From positions 112,916-176,915 of the forward strand of contig JAUTXW010000211.1 in NCBI GenBank assembly GCA_030620095.1: a stretch of 64,000 bases of DNA, read 5' to 3'. The position numbers and the translations under genes are program-made. Positions 1 to 12,837 of this stretch are shown in pieces. Every line of letters starts with the position of its first letter. The first letter of the stretch is position 1. Source of the DNA: Kuschelorhynchus macadamiae (lineage: Eukaryota; Arthropoda; Insecta; Coleoptera; Curculionidae). Below the pieces are notes generated by a model. The model worked only from the letters and a program-made list of their open reading frames with translations, was not told the DNA's origin and did not search any database.

Positions 1-239
1 GCTACCATAAATGAGAACCACATACCATTTCCTCGAACGGTCCTACATTATGTAGGGACCCCTACGAATTTTCTCTCATGTGCACAGCAGTAAAATACCT
101 AACCACATTTTATCCACGTTATGGTTTAATTAATTAATTGAAAAAAAAATTATTAAAGATAATATGAGGTCTGCACTTCCCAAATAAAATTTTTTAAGCG
201 GGTAGCATTTTGAACGTATTCAGGTGGCAGCTTATTTTT
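1..239. other. unassigned AT-rich flank
   Basis: No recognisable coding, RNA or terminal-repeat signal. It runs up to the start of the first mosaic repeat. Confidence 0.5.
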
Positions 240-2665
240 ACTTCCCTCGTGAAATGGAAGTTTCGTAATCGTGAAAAAATCACCCTCGCAGGTTTTTACA
301 GATCTTCGCGTTTTAGGGTCTCTAGATGTTTCTCAATTCTATCGGTCTGTCTGTCTGTCAGTCTCTTCGCGGAATAGCTAAACAAATGCTTATACGATTG
401 ACTTCAAATTTTGGTAAAAAAAAAATGGCGGAACAAAATGGAGGCCTAGTGAAATGTTAAAAAATTATTACTAGAAAACCACTTATCCAATTTACCTGAA
501 ATTGCAAAAAAATCGTGTATTACGTAGGAATCAACTGGTAAAATTTTAGTACGAATTCAAGATAGCCAAACAAAATTGCGGCTTAATAAAATATTTAAAA
601 ACGCAACTTGAATAAATTACTTAATAGTATAGATAGATATCGAGATAAACTGGTAAAATTTTGGAACGCATTCAAAATGGCGGTCAAATAAAATGCTTGT
701 AATCTTGAAAAACTCACCCTCCCGGGTTTTACATATCTTCACGTTTTAACGTCAGTTTGCGGCATACTTAAAAAACCGATTGACTCAAAAATTAAGGGTC
801 ATATGGATATGACCTGGTAATATTTGGTAAAAACCAAATATGGCGGAAGAAAATGTCGGCCTAGTGAAATGTTAAAAACTTATTACCAAAAAACTAATTA
901 TCCAATTTATCTGAAATTTTGCATAAAAATTAAGTGCTACATAAGAATGAGCTGGTAATGTTTTGATACGAATCCAAGCCAGCAAAACAAAATGGCGACT
1001 TAATATTTTTGTTAAAAATCAGCCTGTAAAACTACCTCTTAGATTAATTTCAACTTTCGTGCAAACATTAAGTGTGACATAGAGATAAGCTGGTAAAATT
1101 ATGGTACGAATTAAAGTGACGGAACAAATCGGAGGCCAAATAAAATGTTTAAAACATCAGCTTTAAAAAAATATATTATTCAATTGACTTAAAATTTTGC
1201 AAAAAAATCAAATGTAAATGTGAAACTCGTACGAACTCCACATGATTCCATCGGTCTGTCTGTATGTCGGTCTGTCTGTTCGCAGCGGTAGCTAAAGCGA
1301 CTTACCCGATTAACTTCAAATTTTGGTCAAAAATTAAGGGTCATATAGGGATGATCTGGTAACATTTTGGTAAAAATCCAGTATTGCAAAAGAACATGGC
1401 GGCCTAGTGAAATGTTAAAAAAATTATTACTAAAAAACTGCTAATCCAATTTTGCACATAAATCAAGTATTAGGTATGTAGGAATCAACTGGTAAAATTT
1501 TGATACGAATCCACTTAATAGACTGATTTCAAATTGTGTATAATTGTGGAATAGAAATGAACTACAAAAACTGTGGTACTAATTCAAGTTGGTGGAACAA
1601 AATGGCGGCCAAATAAAACGTTTGTAATCGTGAAAAACTCACCCTCTCAGGTTTTACATATCTTCACATTTTAGCGTCCTTAGATGTCAAAAAATATGTT
1701 TTATCAATTCCGCCGGTCAGGTCTGTCGGTTTGTCTGTCTGTCTATCAGTTCGCAGCATAGCTTAAAAACTACTTATCGGATTGACTTCAAATTGTAGTG
1801 AAAAATTATGCGTCATATGGGGATAAACTGGTAATATTTTGATAAAAATCCAATATGCTGGAACAAGATAGCGGCCTAGTGAAAAGTTAAAAAAATAATT
1901 AGTCAAAAAACGAATTATCCAATTTACCTCAAATTTTGCACAAAATCATAAAAAAAGTGTGACATAGGAACGAACTGGTAACATATTGATATGAATGTAA
2001 GGTAGCAAAACTAAATGGCAGCCTAATAAAATATTTTAAAAAAAACAGCCTGCAAAATCTACTTATTAGATTAATTTCAAATGTTGCGCAAGTATTAGGT
2101 ATGATATAGAGATAAACTGTGATATAGGGATAAAATGGTACGAATTCAACATGACGTAACAAAATGGCGATGTGCGTCAATGAATAAACTACTTGAGTAT
2201 TAAATTTATTTTAAATTATGCCCAAAAATCGAGTGTAGCATAGATAGAAATTAGTCATATCAGTTGAATTCTAATATGATGGAACAAAATGACGCCCAAT
2301 AAAAATGTTTTAAAAGATAGTATATATATGATACTAAATGACTATGAACCGAACTATACCTAATAAAAGGAAACATCCATAACGAGGGAAGTTCCGGGTA
2401 AAGGAAATTTACAGAGTTTTTTAAATTATGCCCAAAAATCAAATGTGGCATAGGTAAAAATTAATAAAATATTGGTACGAATCCAATATGGTGAAACAAA
2501 ATGGCGTTCAATATAACTGTTTGAAAAGGCAGTAAGACTACATATAGGTGTTACTAAATGACTAAGTATGTGCAGAACTAAATTGGGTCAGACTTCACTA
2601 TTCCTAATAAACAGAAAAGTTCATAACGAGGAAAGTTCCGTGTAAAGCAATTTACCGATTTTTTT
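240..2665 (+). repeat. mosaic GTCT/ATGGCGG repeat, copy 1
   Basis: The copy starts with acttccctcgtgaaatggaagt followed by a cgtgaaaaaatcacc hairpin-like motif. A GTCT-rich run follows at about 344-362, and again at 1254-1282 and 1728-1748. Between these runs are repeated units of the type 'caagatggcggaacaaaatggcggcc...aaaatatttaaaaa...acttattagattgatttcaaattttg'. The right end contains 'aacgagggaagttccgggtaaaggaaattta' twice (about 2374-2412 and 2625-2660), so the terminal module is duplicated. All frames are riddled with stops; the small ORFs at 1929-2180 and 2260-2451 are not credible genes. Confidence 0.85.
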
Positions 2666-4556
2666 ATTCAAGTTAGGTCTAAGATAAAGAATTAGGATTT
2701 TACAGAAATAGCATTTTCATATCCATTTTATTACTACTTTTCAGTCGTGAAAGATATACATATAAAGCATCATAACATTTATGGTCTTTTTATTATTCTC
2801 TGTGAAATTCCTATACAATTTGGATATTGTACTGCGTGATTTCCGTGTGTTATGTAAATGTTAATATTTATATTTTAGATACTCTCTTACGTAAAACGGG
2901 CTTCTATAAATTTTATACATTTTTAAACTAAATGTGTTAATTTGTATTTCAAAAGGCTTTATTTAGATGCCGAAAAATTGGAAATGCATTACTCATGTTT
3001 TCGTCTTAAACAGGTGTTAATTATTTTTATGTTTCAATAAATAATTTGAATAATTTGCTAAAGTCCTTCCTACATTTTTGAAGGCATTATTTAAGGTGTT
3101 AATTATTTTTATATGTTTCAATAAAATATTTGAATAATTTGTTAACGTCCTTTCATACATTTTTGCAGTAGAATTTATATATTTGTCTTACTGACTTGGT
3201 CCAAGGTCCAGTCAGGTATGATTGTCAACGTTGAGCATGGTTGGGACATTTTTAGGGGGAAGGGAGGGGGGCAAAAGGGCTCAGAGGGAAATTTTTTAAA
3301 CCAAAAATAAATGTCTTGTTTATACAGTGAATTTTATATTACTACGTATTTATTTGGTCGAAAAAAGTAAGTGAGGACTTTTTTTAGTTGTTATCATTGT
3401 TTTTTAGTCACCGAATGCAAATGAGTTTGCCCACCCCTCTCTCCCCAGGAAGACATTTATATACCCCTATGTGGACCGGTGACCGCTTGGGACACGAATG
3501 TATATTATGGCACTTAGTCACGGTTTACGATGTTTACAACACCTCGCCCTTGGTATACAGTAGAGCGCTAGCGACGGTTAAAGCAACCATGGTATTGGGA
3601 GTCCCACGTAAGTTGACGTACTACCTTATCTCACAACCTGTAAGATATAAAAATTCTTGGTTTAATTTAAATTTTTAAATTATTTGTGTCATGCGAACAG
3701 ATTCCTTTCCTGCCCCTAGTTCCTTAAGGGCCCTAGGCACACAGCTTTTTACCCGAACATTATTGATCTTTAAATGAGGTAGTCCAGCCTTCTGTGAGGG
3801 AGAACTGCACACAAAAATTGAAAAACCAGCAACGCTGTCTAGTCAAGTTCAAAGTAAGATAAGTACGTATTAGAAAAAACTTCCTGCACATCCGACCTTA
3901 AAAAAATGTGTTATGTATAGGCAATTTAAATTACATTTCGGTTAAAAATGGGTGCAAAAGGGTTCACGCGCTGCAGAAATACAAAGATATGAGTACGATT
4001 TACCATTTCAAATTGTGCAGTCATGTAGACAAAGGATCAATGCAAGGCGGTAAAGAGCCATTTTGTGGGAAAAAAATTATATGCCACGGCATTTGTGCCA
4101 AAAAGTAGTCAAAACATGGTTGAAAATGGACAAATCTACTTTTATTTTATAATTCTACATTTGATTTTTTCATAAAAATTCGAATTTAGCGCCCAACTAT
4201 ACATATTTCCCTAATTAAATTACGTTGAAGCTAATAAATATCTCTTACAGCTTTAATATAATATTGCAGCGGCGAAAGGCTTGCAAATAATCCACTATAC
4301 TGCGTGCAGTTCCCCCATAGGGGACACGACTGTTAATTTCACTAGTATGGTATTACTATACTATACTAGCATATAGTATTACTATTATACCCTCTTGTTA
4401 TAATTAGAACCTAAAAATAAATCAACAAGAACTTTTTTATTACCCTCTGCCATGCGCAGGCGTAGCAAATTTTATTTAGCTGTGACCATATTTTCATCTG
4501 AAATGGGCCTCTACTCTAACGTATTTCGCATAGAGTCATAAGTAGAAAAAATAGCT
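2666..4556. other. intervening DNA, no recognised gene
   Basis: AT-rich sequence holding a short tandem duplication (3013-3176) and a G-rich patch near 3255-3275. Two small ORFs occur on the + strand (3388-3678, 96 codons; 3908-4108, 66 codons). Neither has a recognisable domain or start context, and I do not support them as genes. Confidence 0.5.
3013..3176. repeat. two-copy tandem duplication, 82-bp period
   Basis: The block ggtgttaattatttttat...aatttgaataatttg...tacatttttg occurs at 3013 and again at 3095. The copies differ by small indels and substitutions. Confidence 0.75.
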
Positions 4557-5930
4557 AAATTTCCTTTATCCGGAACTTTCCTCGTTATGAGTCTTTCCTT
4601 TTATTAGGAACAGTAAAGTGTAACCCATTTTAGTTCCGCACATTGTCATTTAGTGTACTGTCTTTTCAAACATTTTTATTCTGCTCCATTTTATTCCACT
4701 CTATATGGGAATAGTACCAATATTTTATCAGTTTCTACCTATGCCACACTTATTTTTTGGGCATGATTATTATGAAGATAAATTAATTTTTTTAAACTGA
4801 TTTTTTAAGACCGCCGTTTTGTATCGTCATTTCGAATTCGTACAAGTTAATTCTTGTATCATATTCAATTTTGCTGCAAGAAATTAAGGCAATTGAATAA
4901 GAAGATTTTTTATATTGATTTTGTTTAGACATTTTATTTGGCCGCCATTTTGTTTCTCCGTCTTGAATTCTACTACAATTTTACAAGTTAATCTCTATAT
5001 CACACTTAATAGATGTCAAAAATGTAAAATTCATTAAAAAATTGGACTGATTTTTTTAAATAATTTATTAGGCCGCCATTTTGTATTGCTGTCTTGGATT
5101 CATACCAAATTATTACAAGTTGATTCCGTGGTTTTTTTGCAAAATTTGAGGTAAATTGGATAATATGTTTTTTAGAAATAATTTCTTTAACATTTCACTA
5201 GACCGTCATCTTGTTCCGTCATATTGGATTTTTACCAAAATAATATCAGGTCATCCACATAACTCCTAATTTGTGATGAAAATTTGAAGACAATCGGGTA
5301 AGCAGCTTTTAGCTAGGCCGCGAACTGGCAAAAAATAAATAGAATTGAGAAAACATATTTTTTGGCATCTAGGAACGCTAAAACGTAAATATATGTAAAA
5401 CACGCATTTTTTTTGACGATTACAAACATTTGGCCGCCATTTTGAATTCGCACCACAACTTTACAAGTTCATCTCTGTACCACAGTTAATTCTTGCACAA
5501 AATTTGAAATCAATCTGTTACGTAGTTTTTTCAAGCTTTTTCGTCCATTTTATTTCGCCATCTTGGATTCGTACTGTGAATTACTAACAATAGAATTTTT
5601 TTGCAAAATTTGAGGTAAACTGGATAAGCAGTTTTTTAGTAATAATTTTTTTAACAAATGACTAGCCGCCATTTTGTTTCGCCATATTGGATTTTTATTA
5701 AAATGTGACCAGGTTATTTCCATATGACTGCTAATTTTGGAGTCAATCGGGTAAGTAGTTTTTTAGCTGTGCCGTGAACAGGCAGACCGACAGCCGACAG
5801 ACCGATGGAATTGAGAAAACATGTTTTCCGGGACCCCAAAAATCTTGGGACCCCAAAACGTAAAAATCTGACAAAATCTCGGAGGGTGATTTTTCACGAT
5901 TACAACACTTCCCTTTTACGAAGGAAGTAA
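4557..5930 (-). repeat. mosaic repeat, copy 2
   Basis: Reverse orientation. It opens with tttcctttatccggaact and closes with cttcccttttacgaaggaagt at about 5909-5928. ATGGCGG-type unit heads (read as gccgccattttgtt) occur near 4812, 4938, 5072, 5203, 5430 and 5660, a spacing of about 118-135 bp apart from one longer gap. The GTCT-type module appears as cagaccgacagccgacagaccgat near 5783-5808. Confidence 0.85.
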
Positions 5931-6964
5931 TACATTCAATAAGTAGTTTTTATATTGACGCTCACTGTTGATGAATTTTCTTTTCTGTATTCGAAAAGTT
6001 AATAATATTTCAGAAATATTACCTAGTTGCCAAATTTTGCGTACCCTTAATTTTCACAACTATTTTAAATGGAACGCCCTATATATTATATCGCATTTGA
6101 ATAGGGTATTAAAAGACCTTTCTAACGACGTGTAATACTATGGTCTGAGATTCGTCGTTTCGGACTTATCGAGAATTGTCTCTGTTGTTTCAATTTTTCA
6201 AATTTTGAAAATAAATCTTCATCTACTATCGCCTGAATCAATCAACCAAATTATAATTATTTTATCATATTGATAACACAATATTTTAACAAATGTAACG
6301 ACACAAAAAAATTAAGCCAATTATAAAAATTCAGTATGAATGAAGCAACTGATACGCATAACAAAATTGAATTTAAAATGATCAAAACTTCATCTAGAAT
6401 TGTTAACAACGATGGCTAGTTTAACCTCATAATAATCTCTCTAATGATGCGAACTTCGAACAAATAACATAATTTAGCAACAATAGAATTCTGCGAATTG
6501 TCGTCATTATTAGGATTAATATTTTATATTGAGCAAATAAAAATCAAAGGATCTATTACGTACAAGCAGATTTAGATTTTATCACTGAATAAATGTCTGT
6601 ACGTGCGGAAACACCCGCATAATGAGAAGAGGAAATTAGGTGTTAGGCTATATCCGTTTTAAAAAAGACGACAAAAAAATCCCCAAAATTTAATACGTGC
6701 ATATTAATAATATCGATAAATAGTTGACATTACCAATACTCAGAAAAGAATTAACAACTGACTGATTTCTGTTTAATTTAATAAAACCGGAATCACCTTT
6801 TCCGTAATAATTCATAACGCATAAATTTATTATAATGCTAACCTTGGTTGTGAAGTAAGAGCGAAATTTTACGATTTTTTTTATTATTTATTTTTAGCAA
6901 ATTGCATAATCTTTTTTTACACAGTTGTATTTGTATCGGTCATGTATGATTTGTATGCATTTTT
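5931..6964. other. unassigned AT-rich DNA
   Basis: No gene, terminal repeat or RNA recognised. The phrase gaacgccctatatatt near 6070 resembles ends of other insect repeats, but no partner was found. Confidence 0.45.
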
Positions 6965-7502
6965 ACTTTCCTCGTAAGAGGAAAGTATTGTAATCGTGAA
7001 AAAATCACCCTCTGAGATTTTTGCAGATCTTTGCGTTTAGGCTCCCTAGACCCTGAAAAACTTAATTTTCTATTTCTTTAGGTATGTCAATCTGTCGGTC
7101 TGTCTGTTCCCGGCCTACTTATCCTATCAATTGTTGGTCAAAAATCAAGGGTCATGTGGGGGAAGGAATGGTATATTTTGACAAACAAACAAGTATATAT
7201 ACTGTGTTTTCATTTTTTTGAGCGCCATTTTGTTCCATCATATTAGATTCCTACCAATAGCAAATTCAATAAGTAGTTTTTACATTGATACATACCGTCA
7301 TTTTGTTACGTTGAATGTTGAATTCATACCAGTTTATCCCACTTTCACATTTAATTTTTCTGCAAAATCAATTGAACACAATTTGTTAACGTTGATTTTA
7401 AAAAAAAATTATTTGGCCGCTATTTTGTTTCGCGATCTTAAATTGAAACCCATATTATCAGTCTTTACCTACTCCGTTGGTCCGCAAATATTTTCCAGAT
7501 AT
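6965..7502. repeat. mosaic repeat, copy 3, head-to-head rearranged
   Basis: 6965-7150 reads in + orientation: actttcctcgtaagaggaaagt, then the cgtgaaaaaatcacc motif, then the GTCT module. From about 7185 the units read in - orientation (gccattttgttcc, ggccgctattttgtttcgcgatc). The copy is therefore an inverted junction of two pieces of the same family. The ORF at 7218-7505 is non-coding repeat. Confidence 0.75.
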
Positions 7503-7598
7503 TAAGTTTCTAAATGGTTTTCGTTAACGATCCTTTTGTTGTTATGTTATAGTGGTGTATTATTTGGGGATAGGATCCAGTAAAAAAACAAAAGCTTT

Positions 7599-7953
<355 letters not shown>

Positions 7954-7962
7954 TTGCAATAG

Positions 7963-8060
7963 CAAGCAAAACCTTACCCATCATTTTTATCAATAAAAGG
8001 GGATACATTGGTTTAAATTTGTGTTTCGAATTTCACTATAAATTGACATCCCATCATAGA
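7963..8060. repeat. dispersed repeat, copy a (partner at 9487-9597)
   Basis: The sequence gcaagcaaaaccttacccatcatttttatc...cgaatttcactataaattgacatcccatcatag recurs, with small differences and an insertion, at 9487-9597. The family is unknown. Confidence 0.75.
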
Positions 8061-8062
8061 AA

Positions 8063-8660
8063 AATGACGATAATATGATATCCGAAAAGTTTTGAACAAA
8101 TTTCCCCGTCGGTAATTGTATAACATAATTTTTAATAATTTTCCATCTGCGGAGATTCTAATTAGGTGAATTAGTCACTGACCCATCAAAAACTTGCTTC
8201 CACAAAACATTTTTGATAAAGAAAGTTATTTTCATAAAATGATGATCTTTCGCGGTGTGCAAATGTATTGTATACCTACGTATTTTTTTATTTGACGTTA
8301 TTTCAGTGAACAAGGATGCCCAGTTCTTAAATTAACTACGTTTATATCACAAAGTTAGGATGAAATACATATTACAATTTTATGTTGACGAACTAGAAGC
8401 AAATATGTAAAAATTAAATAAAGCATATGGACTTATTATTACTTAATATTTCTGTACTAAAAAAAGGATATCCATAATAGATATAATTTAACGAACAGAA
8501 AAGTAATACCATTATTTATCTGAAGGTGGTAGATAATGTAGAATGTTCACTAAAGTCATTCTGACGGACTTGAATTGTCCAAATTTTTGATTTCACAATG
8601 GATACCCGTTGTGTATAGGCAACACCTCTAGCTTATTGTCAGTTACAGTACTAATCTGGA
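8063..8660. other. unassigned AT-rich DNA
   Basis: Nothing recognised on either strand. Confidence 0.45.
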
Positions 8661-9250
8661 TAATTAAAGAAAACTCCCAAAATGTACCTTGAAAGTTTTG
8701 GAATGCGGTATTTGAGTGGCTCATGGCGGCGCAAGTCTGTTTGAGACGCATGGACTGTTTATTGATAGTAAGAGCAACATACTGAATGTCCTGAAACTCT
8801 TGGAGGGGATGATGGACTCTTTTAAGGACCTGGAGTACTTTAACTCCTAGTTCTTAGACCTGAGTAAGGCATTTGACTGTGTCACATACGATCTCTTTCT
8901 TAAAGAAACTGAAATTTTATGACTTCAATGAAAACAGTATTGACACAGTCAGATCTTAGTGAACTTTACCAAACTGTCCGGATACATGGTGGTAAAAAAT
9001 TAATTTAAAATTCAAAGGAGTTTTTAATATTATGGAATTTTAAGTGTACGTTTTTCATTATGTACTGTGTAGTTTTTTTTCCCTATAATGTGTTAACTTA
9101 AAATTTTTAATGTAACTGTTTTTAGTGTTTTAATTTAATGTTTTAAATGTAATTGTTTTAGTGTGACAATAATTATCTGCTGCTAATAATTTGTATGACC
9201 CTTGTAAGTGCTGTTGTACATTGACATTAATAAAATTTGATTTTGATTTC
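8661..9250 (+). pseudogene. LINE fragment: reverse transcriptase scrap plus 3' tail
   Basis: Translation around 8750-8960 gives IDSKSNILNVLKLLEG, then a stop, then LDLSKAFDCVTYDLFLKE. This is the conserved LINE motif 'DLSKAFD' (RT block A, with the catalytic Asp). It is followed by about 250 bp of AT-rich non-coding sequence ending in ttaataaaatttgattttgattt, a tail typical of jockey/CR1-group LINEs. Stops and frame changes, and the loss of everything between RT block A and the 3' UTR, show a dead, internally deleted copy. The clade is not resolvable from this length. Confidence 0.7.
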
Positions 9251-9486
9251 CAATATCGAAGAGAAACCTGCAAGGGGAATTCTGTCTAGACATTGTCAGC
9301 TAAGAATATATCTTCACAATATGAAACTTACTTACTGTACAATATGCAAGCAAATACACATATAAAGAGACAGTGAGGTGTTGATGGCATCCTAATGACA
9401 TATACATACATGAATATCAAGAGCAACTGTACTGATACCGAAGAGTCTACCTAATAACAACGAGAACAATGTCAAAATCATGTAGA

Positions 9487-9597
9487 ACAAGCAAAACCTT
9501 CCCCATCATTTTTATCAATACTTATTAATTAAATTGTTGTTTAAATTGTTAAAATTTGGGTTACGAATTTCACTATAAGTTGACATCCCATCATAGA
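9487..9597. repeat. dispersed repeat, copy b (partner at 7963-8060)
   Basis: Matches 7963-8060 almost throughout, with an extra attaattaaattgttgtttaa-type insertion. Confidence 0.75.
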
Positions 9598-9767
9598 CCT
9601 TGAGGCAGAAATTGCAAACATAAAAAAATCTCTATTGCATTACAAAATGATCACCACACTACGATTCATTCCGACCTAAAAAAAACATCACCATTTTTCA
9701 TAATATTCTATATTAAGAGAACAATAATCGTTAATATGAAAGGCAAGCGACAAAATTAATGAAATGA

Positions 9768-11660
9768 TGTGTTTTGGAGTTCCATTGTCTTTAATTAAAA
9801 AAATGTAGTCTCTCCGGCCGTCTTTAGGCGAACACTGAATAAGTTCAGCAGTTACAAGACTATTTATACTAATCTGAGTTCAATGATGGAGATGGGCTGG
9901 ATGGATGTTATCTACTATCGACTATCTTACATCTGCAAAAGTCTTGCCAAACATCCGTGATTTTGAGTAATGACTGCTGTTTCTTTAAATTTTCTTTTTC
10001 TCCATTGTTGTTCTCGCATGATGGTAAAGTATATCTAAAGTAAATTTAGACAGCGGAACATTTGGTGTACGCTCAATTTACTACACCACGTATATCAAAT
10101 AAATTTATTTTTATTCAGTTAATCGGTTTACAAAAATAAGTTTAAATTTCTATCACGCCACCAATGCTTCACAAAGAAATCGCCGACTGTTGACGGATAT
10201 TTAGTTTTTATGTTGTCTCAATTGACATTAGATACAATATACCAGCTTCTGACCACAGCATTTGGTGGCTGTTTCGGTTTTTTTAGCTATACTTATGGTT
10301 TGGACTTACGAGGTAACCTCTTAGAAACTTACTGAAATTATCTCAAGTTGTATCAGTGTCGTGTTCTTCTTTTCTTCTCATAAAGACCTTTAACGTAAGA
10401 AATATCAAGTATATGTTTTCGTTCTGCAGCTTCATCACTTAGTTCTATCTTCCTCCAAAATCCATTCTTCATCACCTCTCCTTTGATGTTATTTATCTCT
10501 TGTCTGAGTGAATCTTCGCAGTTGCACGTGCCTAATTTCCAATCGAAAAGTTTTCTTACGATGCCATGTTTTGTACAGTTAGAATAATTAGATGAATAGT
10601 TATGATAACATTGCGTGGGAGGGTTTTCGGCATAAACTCAAACAATTCTGATATCTGAAGGCGCTTTTCGATTACTAGTATATCCATATATAAATGGTTA
10701 TTCGTTGTGTTATTCTTTTTTCATCGTATACGTGATGCAGATATTCCTGTAATTCCTCGTTGATTCCATACCAAACAATAAAGATATCGTCTAAGTATCT
10801 CACCATCAGTTTCTCCCAGCATTTTCTATGGTTTTAATCTCTATTCATTCCACGTAAATGTTCACGGCGAGAACAAAGAGCCCATTGGTAGTCCGCTATC
10901 CTGATTGAAGAATGTGTCCGTGTTCTAAAAGTATGAGTTACTAACACTATAGTAGCTCTATTATTACGTTTGTTGGCACTCTACAATCTCGAATAATAAT
11001 TTATTATCAGTCCTCCATTTCGAACGTGACACCCTGTATATCGAAACAATCATGTTGTATGAGAAATCTAGCTCCATTATATAAACATAATTCACAAGAA
11101 AAAAATAGAAATACAATTTCAATTTTTTTTACTTTTTGTAGAAATGTCTCGAAATTGGGGGTTCTCAGACCATTCGTCTAACTTTTAAATTCGAGATACG
11201 TTTTGCGGCGTAAACACAGCCACTTGCCTCTCAACCTCTTTCAGTGGAACTGAAATTTTCACTTCTACGTAAATAGAAATTCTGCAAAAATATATCATCC
11301 TTTTAACAAACGGTTCTTTACCTTTACCACTACATTCGAAAAACTACCTGTTAGATTTATGTTATTATATTGTGGTTCCAATATATTTTCTTTATTATTT
11401 ATACGCTGATAAATGTTTATGCCTCATAAAACATCATGAATAAACTCCGTCAGCTCCGCATAGGAACGCATGTTATGATAATGTCCGGTACAATCTGCAT
11501 GCTAGAACATAATTATTAAATGCATTATGATTAAAGGACCACGCACAAATCTTATGGAAAAACCGGTTTCAGTGAAATTCACTGCTTTTGGTGTAGTTCT
11601 TGACCTTCTGAATCAAAGATACCAGAAGCACATGAAAATTATTTGAGCCGTTTTGGAAAG
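9768..11660 (-). pseudogene. Penelope-like element relic, copy A
   Basis: On the - strand, 10915-10850 reads DTFFNQDSGLPMGSLFSP, and about 10815-10735 reads a YLDDIFIVWYGINEELQEYL segment. These are the 'GLPMGS-LSP' and 'YxDD-F-VW' blocks of Penelope-type reverse transcriptases, and the two catalytic aspartates are kept. Downstream (lower coordinates) the frame is broken by many stops. The end near 9805-9850 contains (complement) 'gcctaaagacggccggagag', like the terminal repeats of this class. The 11020-11660 part is non-coding and may include the element's 5' region. The whole segment recurs, diverged, at 42520-44735. Confidence 0.7.
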
Positions 11661-12837
11661 GTCCGTAGATGCCGAAAAACGTGTTTTCTTAATTCTGTCT
11701 GTCTGTCTGTTTGTTCGCGAAATAGCTAAAAAACTACTTAGCCGATTGACTTCAAAGTTTGATTAAAAGTTACCGGTTGGTTATATGGGGATGACCTGGT
11801 AACATTTGGTAAAAATCCAATATAGCCAAACAAAATGGCGGCTTAATTTTACTAAAAAACCACTTATCCAATTTATCTTAAATTTTGTACAAAAATAAAG
11901 TATTATATAGAAATCAACTGGTAAAATTTTGGTACGAATCCAAGATAGCGGAACAAAATGGCGGCTTAAAAAAATATTTAGAATTTCACCCTAGTAAAAA
12001 TGACCTGGTAATATTTTGGTGAAAATCCAATATGGCAAAACAAAATGGTGACCCAGTGTAATGTTAAAAAAAAATATTATTAAAAAAGCACTTATCCAAT
12101 TTATCTCAAATTTTGCACCAAAATCAAGTACCATGTAGAAATCAACTGGTAAAATTTTGGTATGAATATAAGATGGTGGCTCAATAAAATATTTCAAAAT
12201 ACAGCCTGAAAAAACTACTTAATGGACTATATCAAATTGTGTGCCATAACTAATTGTGGTATAGAGATGAACTAGTAAAACTGTGGTACTAATTCAAAAA
12301 AAAAGGAACAAAATGGCGACGAAATAAAATATTTGTAATCGTGAAAAAATCAATATCTCAGGTTTTAGCGTCCCTAATTGCCAAAAAATATATGTTATCA
12401 ATTCCGTCGGTCCGTCTGTCGGTTTGTCTGTCATTTTGCGGTACCTATAGTTTAAAAACTACTCGTTAGTTTTGACTTCAAATTTTTGTCAAAAATTAAG
12501 GGTCATATGAGGATGACCTGGTAAAATTTTGGTAAAAATCCAATATGGCAAAAACAAAAATCAAGTGGTAAAATTTTGGTACGAATCCAAGATGGCGGAA
12601 CAAAATGGCGGCTTTATAAAATATTTAAAAATTCAGCCTGAAAAACTACTTAACGGACTGATTTCAAATTGTGTGCCATAACTAGTTGTGGTATAGAGAT
12701 CAACTAGCAGACCTATGGTACTAATTTAAGAAGGAGGAACAAAATAGCGGTCAAATAAAATATTTTGTAGTCGTGAAAAAACACACTCTCAGGTTTTACA
12801 TATTTTCAGGTTTTAGCGTCCTTAGATGCCAAAACAG

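Noticed and set aside
240..2665. Mosaic repeat arrays as a CRISPR-like array
   Set aside because: Units are 120-170 bp, diverged throughout with no unique spacers between identical short repeats, and the genome is eukaryotic.
3388..3678. 96-codon + ORF as a gene
   Set aside because: No recognisable domain, no splice or promoter context, and length within chance expectation for open frames in this DNA.
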